Translations under genes and position numbers: made by a program
From: Thermococcus sp.
Lineage (GTDB): Archaea > Methanobacteriota_B > Thermococci > Thermococcales > Thermococcaceae
Assembly (NCBI GenBank): GCA_027074805.1
Contig: JALTCK010000140.1
Coordinates: 1 to 17,703 of the forward strand
Reading direction: 5' to 3'
DNA length: 17,703 bases
The notes under the pieces: model-generated
What the model was told of the DNA's origin: nothing
Database searches by the model: none
The model's input: the letters and a program-made list of their open reading frames with translations, nothing else
Part shown: in pieces, positions 5,883-13,389 of the stretch
How positions within the stretch are numbered: position 1 is the first letter of the stretch
Layout: every line of letters begins with the position of its first letter

Positions 5883-7622
5883 TCAACGGAGAATTACTTT
5901 GAGCTTCCTCACGTTGATGATGAGGCCATACTCCCTTCCAACTTCCTTAGCCACCCTCTGTACCGTTTCGGCCACATCCTGTTTGATTCTCTCGTCCGGA
6001 ACGCCGGAGAAGGAACCGAAGAGACCTCCCGTCGTCTCTTTTATGAAGCTCGCCTCAACCTCTATTAAGATGGTTCTCCCCTTGACCTCGTGGTTCATCT
6101 TCAACCACTTGAAAGTGACCCTGGGAATAAGCTTCAGCTCGCTGTGAATCCTGGTCTTCAATGTCTCCAAGGCCGGCTGTATCTTGGATCTTAGTGCCGT
6201 TTCTTCCGCTTCCTTCTTTTTTTCCTCAGTGAGTGGAGCTAGATCATCTATTCCTGCCTCCTTGAGGAGCTTTTCAACTTCCTTCTCAAGTTCATCCTTC
6301 TTTGCAAGAATCTCGGCGGCCTTAGCAGATCCCACCATTGTAGTGGCGGTTGGGGCAACACCAGAGACTTTCGGGGAGACCTTTTCCACCTCAACGGTGT
6401 GAACCGTGATGTAACGGTCAATGGCGCGTCCCAGGTCTCTCGCGTGCCTGCTCAGGATGCTCCTGATGGTGCCCACTACCTCCTCGTCCATGAGGTTGCT
6501 CTCAACTGCAGCATACAGGTTTATCTCGAACTCCCTGCGCCCTTTAACGTCAAAGTAGGCCTTGTCAACCCTGATACCAGAAGCTTCAATCTCTGATACG
6601 ACGGTCCTGGCATAAGAACTGAAGTACGGCCACACGTCCTCCAGAACTGATAGACTTATCCTACCGTCTTTGGTAACTTTCCCGGTTTTCTTCTTCTCCT
6701 TGTCCACTATCTCCTGAGGCTTGACTTCCTCTCCATTGATCACAACCGCAGCGTCTTTGACTATCGGCTTGACCTCCGCTTCCCTAAGGATTATAGGGGC
6801 GTGCTTACTCACGGCGTGAAGCAACCTCTTTTCAGCGATTTCAATATCCCTGCTCGAACCATCCGAGGTGCCATAAAGCCTCACGTTTAGGTAGGCCACT
6901 CCCTCACTGAGGTCTGAGTCAAACTCTATCCTGTATATATTGAGGTTTTTGATCCTCTTTGCTTCTTTGAGAAGTGCCTCAGCGTATAGCTTAAATGCTC
7001 TCTCTGGCAGTTTGCCACCGGTGAAGTTGACCACCACTTCTGGTTCTTCTGGAATCTTCTTGGGCGCTGGTACAGGCTTCTCAGCCTTCTCTGAAGGTTT
7101 CTCAATCCTCTCTTCCGCGGGGGGTTGAGGTTTGGGTTTCTCAGAAGGTTTCTCTTCCACTGGTTTTGGAGCAGGTGCAACCGTGGGGGCCGGCCTCTCC
7201 TCAACGGCGACTTCGAGGGCTTTGTTCACTTCAGCAGGCTCAGCTCCAAAGAGGTCTGAGATGGACACTTTTTCGGTTTGGGCATAGACATCAACGTTGT
7301 CAGCAATGGAAAGCTTGGTCTCAAGCTCATCAAGGGTATAGATGTCCACAACCATTGGATTCTTCATAAGAGATTTCAGCACGGAGAGGGCCTCGCTCCC
7401 CACGAGATCTTTCTTTTCATCGACGAGAAGACACTCAGCGGCCAGAACCTTTGACCTGTCAAAGAGCACGGTGACGTAGTACTTCCCACGGCTGTCCCTA
7501 CCGAATACCTTCATAAAAGCACCACTGGAATGGGAAAGGACCTCTTTGACAAGATTCTGAAGCTCCCCAGGAGAAGTGACAACGATGTTCTCCTTGAGAG
7601 GCTGTGTTGCGGGCAGTTTCAT
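5883..7622 (-). CDS. Archaeal protein of unknown function with three repeated modules (possibly DUF2226-like)
   Basis: 579 residues, soluble, no signal peptide. Residues 1-125 form an N-terminal alpha/beta domain (SPGELQNLVKEVLSHSSG, then YYVTVLFDRSKVLAAECLLV). Residues 140-195 are a Pro/Glu/Lys-rich flexible linker. Three modules of similar order (helix, two strands, helix, strand) follow at about 207-288, 325-413 and 482-579. Each has a charged strand such as RIEFDSDLSEGVAYLNVRLY, KAYFDVKGRREFEINLYAAV or KMNHEVKGRTILIEVEASF, then a long helix and a closing strand. A Lys/Glu coiled coil (433-478) precedes the third. I do not recognise a function; DUF2226 is a tentative family recollection. 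A TATA box lies about 22 bases before ATG 7622, so the transcript may be leaderless, although GGTGAT also sits just upstream. Confidence 0.85.
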   Translation of the reverse strand: MKLPATQPLKENIVVTSPGELQNLVKEVLSHSSGAFMKVFGRDSRGKYYVTVLFDRSKVLAAECLLVDEKKDLVGSEALSVLKSLMKNPMVVDIYTLDELETKLSIADNVDVYAQTEKVSISDLFGAEPAEVNKALEVAVEERPAPTVAPAPKPVEEKPSEKPKPQPPAEERIEKPSEKAEKPVPAPKKIPEEPEVVVNFTGGKLPERAFKLYAEALLKEAKRIKNLNIYRIEFDSDLSEGVAYLNVRLYGTSDGSSRDIEIAEKRLLHAVSKHAPIILREAEVKPIVKDAAVVINGEEVKPQEIVDKEKKKTGKVTKDGRISLSVLEDVWPYFSSYARTVVSEIEASGIRVDKAYFDVKGRREFEINLYAAVESNLMDEEVVGTIRSILSRHARDLGRAIDRYITVHTVEVEKVSPKVSGVAPTATTMVGSAKAAEILAKKDELEKEVEKLLKEAGIDDLAPLTEEKKKEAEETALRSKIQPALETLKTRIHSELKLIPRVTFKWLKMNHEVKGRTILIEVEASFIKETTGGLFGSFSGVPDERIKQDVAETVQRVAKEVGREYGLIINVRKLKVILR

Positions 7623-7638
7623 AGGGCATCACCATTAG

Positions 7639-7650
7639 ATATATATAGCC
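7639..7650 (-). promoter_or_regulatory. TATA box of the 579-residue protein gene
   Basis: GGCTATATATATC on the minus strand, centred about 22 bases before ATG 7622. This spacing fits a transcript starting at or beside the start codon. Confidence 0.6.
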
Positions 7651-7698
7651 CTCCGTCATAGAACCTCCGAAGGCATTCACCGTCTTAGTATCTCAGTG

Positions 7699-7711
7699 CA
7701 AATATTTAAAC
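7699..7711 (+). promoter_or_regulatory. TATA box of the TrkA-N/DHH gene
   Basis: CAAATATTTAAAC, centred about 29 bases before ATG 7735. It rules out a start at GTG 7696, which would lie upstream of transcription. Confidence 0.6.
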
Positions 7712-7734
7712 ATTGTTATGCCAAGGTGGGAGAC

Positions 7735-9198
7735 ATGAAAGTGCTGATACTCGGTGGGGGTGCCCTAGGACGTTCGATAGCGGAAGCCCTCAAAGGAGAG
7801 TTTGAAGTCACCATAATAGAGAGAGACGAAGTAAGAGCAAGCGCCTTGAGTGAAGGTGGCTTTAACGTCGTTCATGGAGACTTCTCCTACACTGCCAGTT
7901 TGCTGAAAGCTGGGGTGGAAAAGGCAGACCTCATTATAATAACCACAATGGAAACCGAGACGATAAAGAAGAGCATCTACGTGATAAGAAGCAACAACAA
8001 GGAGGTTCCAATACTCACACTCCTTCCAGACGATGTCACCCTTGACGACATACTTTCATCAATAGAAACTGAGTTTGAAGCGCATCTGAAGGTCGACTAC
8101 GCAATATCTCCTAAAAAAGCCCTCAAGGAAGCAGTCATACACACCGTTGAAATGATAGGCGAGAAAAAGAACGCAAACCTTCTCATGAAAAAGCTGAAGG
8201 AGCTAAAAGAACACGGCGACTCCCTACTCATTGTCATGCACGACAACCCGGACCCCGATTCGATAGCCAGTGCTACGGCCCTCAGCACAATAGCAAGAAC
8301 CATGGGTTTTAAGACCCATATTGTCTACGGCGGTGACATCACTCACCACGAAAACCGTGCCTTCGTGAACCTCCTCGGGGCGGACATGATGAAGGTCTCG
8401 AGGGGAAGCTACGAGCTCAAGAAATACCCCTTCCTCGCGATGGTTGACTGCCAACCCAATGGGAACCTCACGATACTCGAGAGGGAGGACTACTCAAAGA
8501 TAAAGATTCTAATAGACCATCACCAAGTTCTCCAGCACCTTCAAGAGTTCATACCTGATGATGCCTTTCTCGACATAAGGCCTGAAGTGAACTCCTCATC
8601 GGCCATACTCTCAGAGTACCTCCGCACTTTAAACATCTCCATCAGCCAGGAACTTGCCACTGCACTATTTTATGGAATTTATATCGACACCAAAAAGTTC
8701 TCGAAGCTCAGCCACGTTGATCTGAAGGCCATAGAGTTCCTCGCTGGCAAGGTCAACTACGAGCTTCTGGACAAGATAGAACATCCAGACATAAGCACGG
8801 AAACCGCTGAAATCCTCGCGAAAGCCATCATCAACAGACGTATATACAAGAACGTCGTCATATCAAACGTCGGCTTCATTACTAACAGGGATGCAATAGC
8901 CGAATCGGCCGACTTCCTGCTCCGGCTCGAAGGAATAACAACGGTTCTCGTGTTCGGAATAGTAGACGACCGCATCGAAATATCTGCTAGGACAAGAGAC
9001 GTCAGGATCAACGTTGGGGCAGTTCTAAGAGAAGCCTTCGGTGACATCGGTAGCGCCGGTGGTCATTCGCAGTCAGGAGGAGCAAGGATACCTCTCGGGA
9101 TATTCAAACTCGCAAAGGACAGAAACTCCCTGTTGAGGCTGGCAGAAGAGGCCATAACGGAGAAGTTCCTTGAGGCGTTAAAAGTTAAAGAGAGTTGA
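7735..9198 (+). CDS. TrkA-N / DHH-DHHA1 phosphoesterase fusion
   Basis: 487 residues from ATG 7735, chosen because AAGGTGGGAG precedes it and because the Rossmann motif then starts at the N terminus. Residues 1-135: a TrkA-N nucleotide-binding domain (VLILGGGALG, acidic E29 at the end of strand 2, GD at 48-49). Residues about 155-345: a DHH phosphoesterase with motif I HDNPDPD (169-175), motif II VDC (237-239), motif III DHH (261-263) and motif IV DTKKF (318-322). Residues about 370-487: DHHA1 with GGH (442-444). All metal and phosphate ligands are intact, so it should be active. Relatives cleave nanoRNA, pAp or cyclic dinucleotides; the true substrate is unknown. The TrkA-N part suggests control by NAD(H) or another nucleotide. 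It ends directly against the convergent PRC-barrel gene. Confidence 0.9.
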   Translation: MKVLILGGGALGRSIAEALKGEFEVTIIERDEVRASALSEGGFNVVHGDFSYTASLLKAGVEKADLIIITTMETETIKKSIYVIRSNNKEVPILTLLPDDVTLDDILSSIETEFEAHLKVDYAISPKKALKEAVIHTVEMIGEKKNANLLMKKLKELKEHGDSLLIVMHDNPDPDSIASATALSTIARTMGFKTHIVYGGDITHHENRAFVNLLGADMMKVSRGSYELKKYPFLAMVDCQPNGNLTILEREDYSKIKILIDHHQVLQHLQEFIPDDAFLDIRPEVNSSSAILSEYLRTLNISISQELATALFYGIYIDTKKFSKLSHVDLKAIEFLAGKVNYELLDKIEHPDISTETAEILAKAIINRRIYKNVVISNVGFITNRDAIAESADFLLRLEGITTVLVFGIVDDRIEISARTRDVRINVGAVLREAFGDIGSAGGHSQSGGARIPLGIFKLAKDRNSLLRLAEEAITEKFLEALKVKES

Positions 9199-9408
9199 TC
9201 ACTCCTCTTTTGCTTTAACCAATATTATGTCCCCTATCGCCGTTACCCTATCATAGGGCACGCCGACTTTCTCCCCCGGAAGTCCTAGGGCGAGAACTTT
9301 GCCCTCCCCCCTGTCGATTTCGATAAGAACCTCATCAACGTAACCCACGTAGTAACCCCTCGTGTTGTAGATCTGTTTCCCGTAAAGCTTCGAGAGCCTC
9401 ATCACCAT
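9199..9408 (-). CDS. PRC-barrel domain protein
   Basis: About 69 residues. The pattern is a single PRC-barrel: LSKLYGKQIYNTRGYYVGYV, DEVLIEIDRGEGKVLALGL, VGVPYDRVTAIGDIILVK. Small archaeal PRC-barrel proteins are thought to be protein- or RNA-interaction modules (compare RimM and CdvA); no precise role is known. GGTGAT (9418-9413) is well placed for ATG 9408. GTG 9417 and ATG 9402 are alternatives. The TATA box at 9438-9450 lies at the end of the upstream membrane-protein gene, so it probably has its own transcript. Its stop codon abuts that of the convergent DHH gene with no bases between. Confidence 0.88.
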   Translation of the reverse strand: MVMRLSKLYGKQIYNTRGYYVGYVDEVLIEIDRGEGKVLALGLPGEKVGVPYDRVTAIGDIILVKAKEE

Positions 9409-9437
9409 TTCAATCACCGCATTAGCTTATCAGCGAA

Positions 9438-9450
9438 CTTATTTAAACAT
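9438..9450 (-). promoter_or_regulatory. TATA box of the PRC-barrel gene
   Basis: ATGTTTAAATAAG on the minus strand, about 36 bases before ATG 9408. It overlaps the stop codon of the upstream membrane-protein gene. Confidence 0.5.
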
Positions 9451-9979
9451 TACCTCTCTCCGACTTTGCAAACTTCCTCGCGAACTCAAAACCCCATCGC
9501 GCAAGGGATGAAAAGAACGCCAGTGCTGTCGCACTGCCAGCTACGGAGAAAAGAACCGGAACGGCGTACTCATTGTCCCTTACTGGAGGATAATCTTTCA
9601 TCAAGAGCATTACCAACACAAAACCCCCAAGATATGTTATTGGAACGAGGGCCGTATCCTTCAGACCGGCTGGTTTTGCATATATCATGACACCCACAGT
9701 CATGCCAAGGACCACGTAAACCGGCAACATCCCGGCGTTAGCCCCAACCCACACGATAACCAGAATCAGGGCCGTGATAATGCCGAGGAGAAATGCGTAA
9801 CTCGAGGCCTCAAGTTCAATTTTAAACCCTGTGGAAAGGAGAACTCCCACCACCACGCCAATGAAGATCAGGTAAACCATTGATTCGTTCTTCAAAGGCT
9901 CATAGAGTAGTACTGCTATGAAGAACCCAAGGAATGATCCTAATCCCGCGAAAACCAGAGCTGACTTCAAGTTTATCAT
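9443..9979 (-). CDS. Small polytopic membrane protein, unknown function
   Basis: 178 residues with about six hydrophobic segments (roughly 6-26, 34-52, 61-80, 84-100, 112-128, 141-158) and a short basic C-terminal tail (ARKFAKSERGN). No catalytic motif or family signature is recognised. The ATG at 9979 overlaps the riboflavin kinase stop codon (ATGA, four bases), so translation is probably coupled to that gene. Position alone allows a role in flavin or vitamin handling, for example uptake, but nothing in the protein sequence shows this. A duplicated three-helix half was looked for and is not obvious. Confidence 0.75.
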   Translation of the reverse strand: MINLKSALVFAGLGSFLGFFIAVLLYEPLKNESMVYLIFIGVVVGVLLSTGFKIELEASSYAFLLGIITALILVIVWVGANAGMLPVYVVLGMTVGVMIYAKPAGLKDTALVPITYLGGFVLVMLLMKDYPPVRDNEYAVPVLFSVAGSATALAFFSSLARWGFEFARKFAKSERGNV

Positions 9980-10617
9980 TTTACAACCCTCACCCTTACC
10001 CTTGAACCATCCCTGAGGCCGAGCTTCTCCCTCAAGTTAACAGGGGCAACTATTTCGGCTATCTTCGGAGGATGAATTGTCCTTGATGGTATCACGATAG
10101 CACCTTCTATCCCGTCTATAAAGACCCTGTATGCTTTGACGTCTCCAAACGTCCTACCATCCTTGACAAAGCCGGGGAGAATTATTGGCCTCACGCCACA
10201 GAGGGCATCGAAGACTACCTTCGGGAAGACGACCTTAAGGTTAAGAGTTCCGGGATAAGGATCAAAACCCAGATACTCCCTTATAAGCGATGCGTACTGT
10301 CTAACGTAATAGGCGCCCTCACCAATTCCAGAAACTACCTCTCCGAGAATCAGTCCGCTATATATCGCCTCGGAAATAGAGTCACAAATGCTCTCGAGGA
10401 ACTTCAGCCCGTTTTCAGTAAGGTAGACGTGAGTCCTCCTCCCCACCACTTCCTTTTCGATGAGCCCCTCACGCTCGAGTTCCTCCAGGAGCCTGAGAAC
10501 CGACTGAGGAGAGGTGTTTAGCTCCTCCGCGAGACTCCTAATTGTAACCCTTATCTTCTCAGCTCCAGCTCCCATTTTGATGAGCAACGTAAGCAACATT
10601 ATCTTTTTCAAGTCCAT
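9976..10617 (-). CDS. ribK: CTP-dependent riboflavin kinase with N-terminal HTH (RbkR-type)
   Basis: 213 residues. Residues about 1-75 form a winged helix (VTIRSLAEELNTSPQSVLRL, LEREGLIEKEVVGRRTHVYL). Residues about 86-213 are the archaeal riboflavin kinase domain: GEVVSGIGEGAYYV (92-105), FDPYPGTLNLKV (118-129), then IHPPKIAEIVAPVNLR (181-196). The enzyme makes FMN from riboflavin using CTP. The HTH-fused form is known as RbkR, a kinase that also represses or activates riboflavin genes, so a regulatory role is likely by family. The start overlaps the endonuclease V end by 10 bases and is preceded by AAAGGGGG. A decayed riboflavin synthesis gene lies 5 kb away (15725-16127). Confidence 0.93.
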   Translation of the reverse strand: MDLKKIMLLTLLIKMGAGAEKIRVTIRSLAEELNTSPQSVLRLLEELEREGLIEKEVVGRRTHVYLTENGLKFLESICDSISEAIYSGLILGEVVSGIGEGAYYVRQYASLIREYLGFDPYPGTLNLKVVFPKVVFDALCGVRPIILPGFVKDGRTFGDVKAYRVFIDGIEGAIVIPSRTIHPPKIAEIVAPVNLREKLGLRDGSRVRVRVVK

Positions 10618-11192
10618 TCCCCCTTTGAAAGCCTGTGAGCAATTCTTAAGGGCCTGGGATAGCCGTTCTCAAGTATGGAGGCTGTTATCTCCACCGCCGA
10701 CTCCAAGTCTATCAGATGACCAACGCTTACATAAGCTTTTCCCACCTTCACATAGGTCTGGGGTGGGACGCCCTTCAGCGGTGCCTTGGCGATCCCTATC
10801 GTTGGTTTGTTGATGAGCACCCCTATATGGGATGCCAGCCCGTAGCCTCGTGGATGAGCCTTTCCGTGGCCCTCAACGAAGAGCAGGTCGAAGTTCAGAC
10901 TCCTAAGACTCAGAAATGCGGGCCGTGTTTCTCTGAGAAAGAAAAAGGTGGGGATGTAGGAGAAGGGAACCTCAATCGAGACTTTGTTTACCGAGACCAC
11001 CTCGCAGTCAGGAAAAGTGCAGAGTACTGCGGCAGCTCGCGCCAGTTTGCCTTTATAGGAAACGTCCACCCCTGAGACTAATTTAACTTCGGAAAGCTTT
11101 ACAGGACGTTCTACGATTCTCTGAGAGAGTCTCCGCTGAATCTCGGATATCCTCCCAAGTTTAAGCCGCAGAGCATCATCATTCACCCTCAT
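10608..11192 (-). CDS. nfi: Endonuclease V (deoxyinosine 3' endonuclease)
   Basis: 194 residues from ATG 11192. Longer in-frame starts would run deep into the translin gene; GGTGAT lies 8 bases before this ATG. Metal and wedge residues are visible: D43 in VSGVDVSYKG, Y79-IP in SYIPTFFFLRE with E88, the FVEGHGKAHPR block (105-115) with H113, and KPTIGIAK (129-136). The enzyme cuts the second phosphodiester bond 3' of inosine in DNA, and in some organisms RNA. Oddity: the position that is Asp in the bacterial DGHG motif (D110 in Thermotoga) is Glu107 here. The gene overlaps translin by 14 bases and riboflavin kinase by 10. Confidence 0.92.
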   Translation of the reverse strand: MRVNDDALRLKLGRISEIQRRLSQRIVERPVKLSEVKLVSGVDVSYKGKLARAAAVLCTFPDCEVVSVNKVSIEVPFSYIPTFFFLRETRPAFLSLRSLNFDLLFVEGHGKAHPRGYGLASHIGVLINKPTIGIAKAPLKGVPPQTYVKVGKAYVSVGHLIDLESAVEITASILENGYPRPLRIAHRLSKGEWT

Positions 11193-11829
11193 CCTCTGGA
11201 TCACCTTCCAATGCAGCCTCAAGTACCTTTTGGAGCTTCTCCTCGAGGGCCTTACTGAGCTTAGCCCTCGTAAGGTCCTCAAGCGTTCTCTCAACTATGT
11301 GTCTCGCCTGATCCTGTTTTACCCTCACGTTGACGAGACCTTTGGGATACCCAAGCTTCATTAGAGCATTGTATACTCCCTCCATATCCCCATAAACCCT
11401 CTCAGCGGCCTCAACATCCCCATCTATAAGCAACCTAAGGAAGTACCGTCTGAGCTCTCCGATGAAGTCCCCGATTCCGAGCGCATAGTCTGCCTCCGGC
11501 ACTCCGAGTTCCTTTGGACCCAAGAAAGGCTCTCCAAGAACGTAGTGAAGGAGAAGGGTGGCCTCCACATACTCCTGATGGGCACTCTGAACGTAGCCGG
11601 TGTAATACAAGTCAGGGTGCCGGGCGAGTTTTTCCCTTAGTTTTTTGACTATTTCTCTAGCTTCGTCAAGCTGTTTCCGGGCACTCTCAAAATCTCCTCT
11701 ATGAACGGCTTTAACGGCGTCCCCGCTCAGACGGATTACCTCCCTCGTGAGCCTGAGTGCCTCCTCCCTGAGAACATCCTTTTCATCAAGAACAGCCATT
11801 ATCTCTTTGATTATTCCTTCTATCCCCAT
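11179..11829 (-). CDS. Archaeal translin/TRAX family protein
   Basis: 216 residues, almost entirely helical. Family marks: HRGDFESARKQLDEA (43-57), YTGYVQSAHQEYVEATLLLH (76-95) with candidate metal-binding E86 and E89, then IGDFIGELRR (119-128), and RHIVERTLEDLT near the C terminus. Archaeal members form octameric barrels with RNase activity related to eukaryotic C3PO. ATG 11829 was chosen over upstream in-frame codons because GGTGG lies 5 bases before it and a TATA box at 11868-11859 leaves a leader of about 9 bases; codons upstream of that box would not be transcribed from it. It is the first gene of the translin, endonuclease V, riboflavin kinase, membrane-protein operon. Confidence 0.9.
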   Translation of the reverse strand: MGIEGIIKEIMAVLDEKDVLREEALRLTREVIRLSGDAVKAVHRGDFESARKQLDEAREIVKKLREKLARHPDLYYTGYVQSAHQEYVEATLLLHYVLGEPFLGPKELGVPEADYALGIGDFIGELRRYFLRLLIDGDVEAAERVYGDMEGVYNALMKLGYPKGLVNVRVKQDQARHIVERTLEDLTRAKLSKALEEKLQKVLEAALEGDPEDEGE

Positions 11830-11858
11830 GCTTCCACCAGACAAAAGTTCAAAAAGGA

Positions 11859-11868
11859 GCTTAAAAAT
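11859..11868 (-). promoter_or_regulatory. TATA box of the translin operon
   Basis: ATTTTTAAGC on the minus strand, about 34 bases before ATG 11829. Start of transcription is expected near 11838. Confidence 0.6.
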
Positions 11869-11924
11869 GTGGCCTCTGCCTATCCACACCATCATCAAAG
11901 GTTCACCGATCTCCAGCAGCCCAA

Positions 11925-12012
11925 AAGAAGCGAGTCCTCTCCGCCCGGCATCGTTACGCCCCTCCATCACCGGTAGAAAACCCGCTTCGGGTCTCGGGCC
12001 ACCAGGCACCCT
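11925..12012. other. GC-rich foldable block upstream of the translin promoter
   Basis: This block is much richer in G and C than its AT-rich surroundings and has no convincing gene. On the minus strand it can form a hairpin with ACCCG/CGGGU around AAG (11992-11980), enclosed by GGUGG/CUACC, and a second one, GGCGU-AACG-AUGCC (11960-11947). A TATA-like CCTTAAATTT lies at about 12042-12033 and a T-run at about 11929, so a short minus-strand RNA of about 85 bases is possible. No H/ACA or C/D boxes were found. It could equally be a dispersed intergenic repeat. Confidence 0.35.
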
Positions 12013-12067
12013 TCTGAAAATTTTCCAAAGAGAAATTTAAGGATTTTGCAATTCATTCCTAGCAGGA

Positions 12068-12106
12068 ATATAAAAAGCGCATTTTCATGCCCGAAAGGTA
12101 TATAAG
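12068..12106 (+). promoter_or_regulatory. Promoter region of the SAM synthetase gene (two TATA-like boxes)
   Basis: TATATAAG at 12099-12106, preceded by a BRE-like CCGAAAGG, should start transcription near 12128 and give a leader of about 27 bases. A second TATA-like ATATAAAAA at 12068-12076 may drive a longer transcript. Confidence 0.65.
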
Positions 12107-12154
12107 CGGGAAAGGCTCATCATACATCAACTTTTCATTCTGGAGGTGATGATT

Positions 12155-13372
12155 ATGGTCGAGAAGGTCAGAAACATAGTCGTTGAGGAGCTTGTGAGGG
12201 CTCCCGTGGAGATGCAGCAGATAGAGCTCGTTGAAAGAAAGGGAATTGGCCATCCTGACAGCATAGCCGACGGCATCGCTGAGGCTGTGAGCAGGGCCCT
12301 CAGCAGGGAGTATCTCAAGCGATATGGGATAATCCTGCACCACAACACAGACCAAGTGGAGGTAGTTGGGGGAAGGGCCTACCCCCAGTTCGGTGGTGGA
12401 GAAGTCATAAAGCCCATCTACATACTCCTATCCGGAAGGGCCGTCGAGATGGTTGACAGGGAATTCTTCCCGGTGCACGAGATAGCGATTAAGGCCGCCC
12501 GCGAGTACCTCAAGAAGGCTGTCAGGCACCTCGACCTTGAGCACCACGTTGTCATCGACTCCCGCATCGGCCAGGGAAGCGTTGACCTCGTCGGAGTTTT
12601 CAACAAGGCAAAGGAAAACCCCATTCCACTAGCAAACGACACCAGCTTCGGAGTCGGCTACGCACCACTTAGTGAGACCGAGAAGATTGTTTTAGAGACC
12701 GAGAGGCTCCTCAACAGCGAGGAGTTCAAGAAGAATTTGCCGGCCGTTGGAGAAGACATCAAGGTCATGGGGCTCAGAAAGGGTAATGAAATAGATCTTA
12801 CCATAGCAGCAGCGATAGTTGATAGTGAGGTTGACAATCCGGATGACTATCTGGCCGTAAAGGAAGCCATTTACGAGGCCGCAAAAGGTGTAGTCGAAAC
12901 CCACACTGAGAGACCCACTAAAGTATATGTAAACACCGCAGACGACCCTGGTAAGGGCATTTACTATATAACCGTCACTGGAACTAGCGCAGAAGCCGGA
13001 GACGACGGCTCAGTCGGAAGAGGCAACCGTGTTAACGGCCTCATCACCCCCAATAGGCACATGAGTATGGAGGCCGCTGCTGGAAAGAACCCAGTCAGTC
13101 ACGTCGGCAAGATTTACAACCTCCTTTCGATGCTAATAGCCAATGACATAGCCGAACAGGTCGAAGGAGTGGAGGAGGTCTACGTCAGGATACTCAGCCA
13201 AATAGGCAAGCCGATCGATGAGCCTCTTGTGGCAAGTGTCCAGATAATCCCCAAAAAGGGATACCACCTTGAGACGCTCCAGAAGCCGGCCTACGAGATA
13301 GTGGATGCCTGGCTGGCTGACATAACAAAAATACAGAAGATGATACTCGAAGACAAACTGAACGTCTTCTGA
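12155..13372 (+). CDS. mat: Archaeal S-adenosylmethionine synthetase
   Basis: 405 residues, the usual length of the archaeal class (gamma) methionine adenosyltransferase, which is unrelated at first sight to bacterial MetK. It makes S-adenosylmethionine from ATP and methionine. Conserved blocks: ERKGIGHPDSIADGIAEAVS near the N terminus, HNTDQVEVVGG, then FGVGYAPLSETE, and TSAEAGDDGSVGRGNRVNG followed by PNRHMSMEAAAGKNPVSHVG. ATG 12155 is preceded at 4 bases by GGAGGTGAT, a full match to the 16S rRNA 3' end. ATG 12149 and GTG 12146 lie inside that site and are rejected. The strong ribosome binding site and promoter suggest high expression. It is divergent from the translin operon. Confidence 0.97.
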   Translation: MVEKVRNIVVEELVRAPVEMQQIELVERKGIGHPDSIADGIAEAVSRALSREYLKRYGIILHHNTDQVEVVGGRAYPQFGGGEVIKPIYILLSGRAVEMVDREFFPVHEIAIKAAREYLKKAVRHLDLEHHVVIDSRIGQGSVDLVGVFNKAKENPIPLANDTSFGVGYAPLSETEKIVLETERLLNSEEFKKNLPAVGEDIKVMGLRKGNEIDLTIAAAIVDSEVDNPDDYLAVKEAIYEAAKGVVETHTERPTKVYVNTADDPGKGIYYITVTGTSAEAGDDGSVGRGNRVNGLITPNRHMSMEAAAGKNPVSHVGKIYNLLSMLIANDIAEQVEGVEEVYVRILSQIGKPIDEPLVASVQIIPKKGYHLETLQKPAYEIVDAWLADITKIQKMILEDKLNVF

Positions 13373-13374
13373 GC

Positions 13375-13386
13375 TTTTTTCTTTCC
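13375..13386 (+). terminator. Poly-T terminator after SAM synthetase
   Basis: TTTTTT at 13375-13380, with more pyrimidines following, right after the stop codon. This is a T-tract terminator of the kind used in Thermococcales. Confidence 0.6.
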
Positions 13387-13389
13387 ATC

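Noticed and set aside
7696..7734. GTG 7696 as start of the TrkA-N/DHH protein
   Set aside because: It lies at the TATA box; ATG 7735 has AAGGTGGGAG before it and places the Rossmann motif correctly.
11193..11294. Upstream starts for endonuclease V
   Set aside because: They lie deep in the translin coding region and add 34 Arg-rich residues foreign to the family; ATG 11192 has GGTGAT at the right distance.
11830..12009. A 60-codon N-terminal extension of the translin frame (from ATG 12009)
   Set aside because: It would start upstream of the TATA box at 11859-11868, has no ribosome binding site, covers the GC-rich hairpin block, and does not match translin proteins, which begin near Met at 11829.
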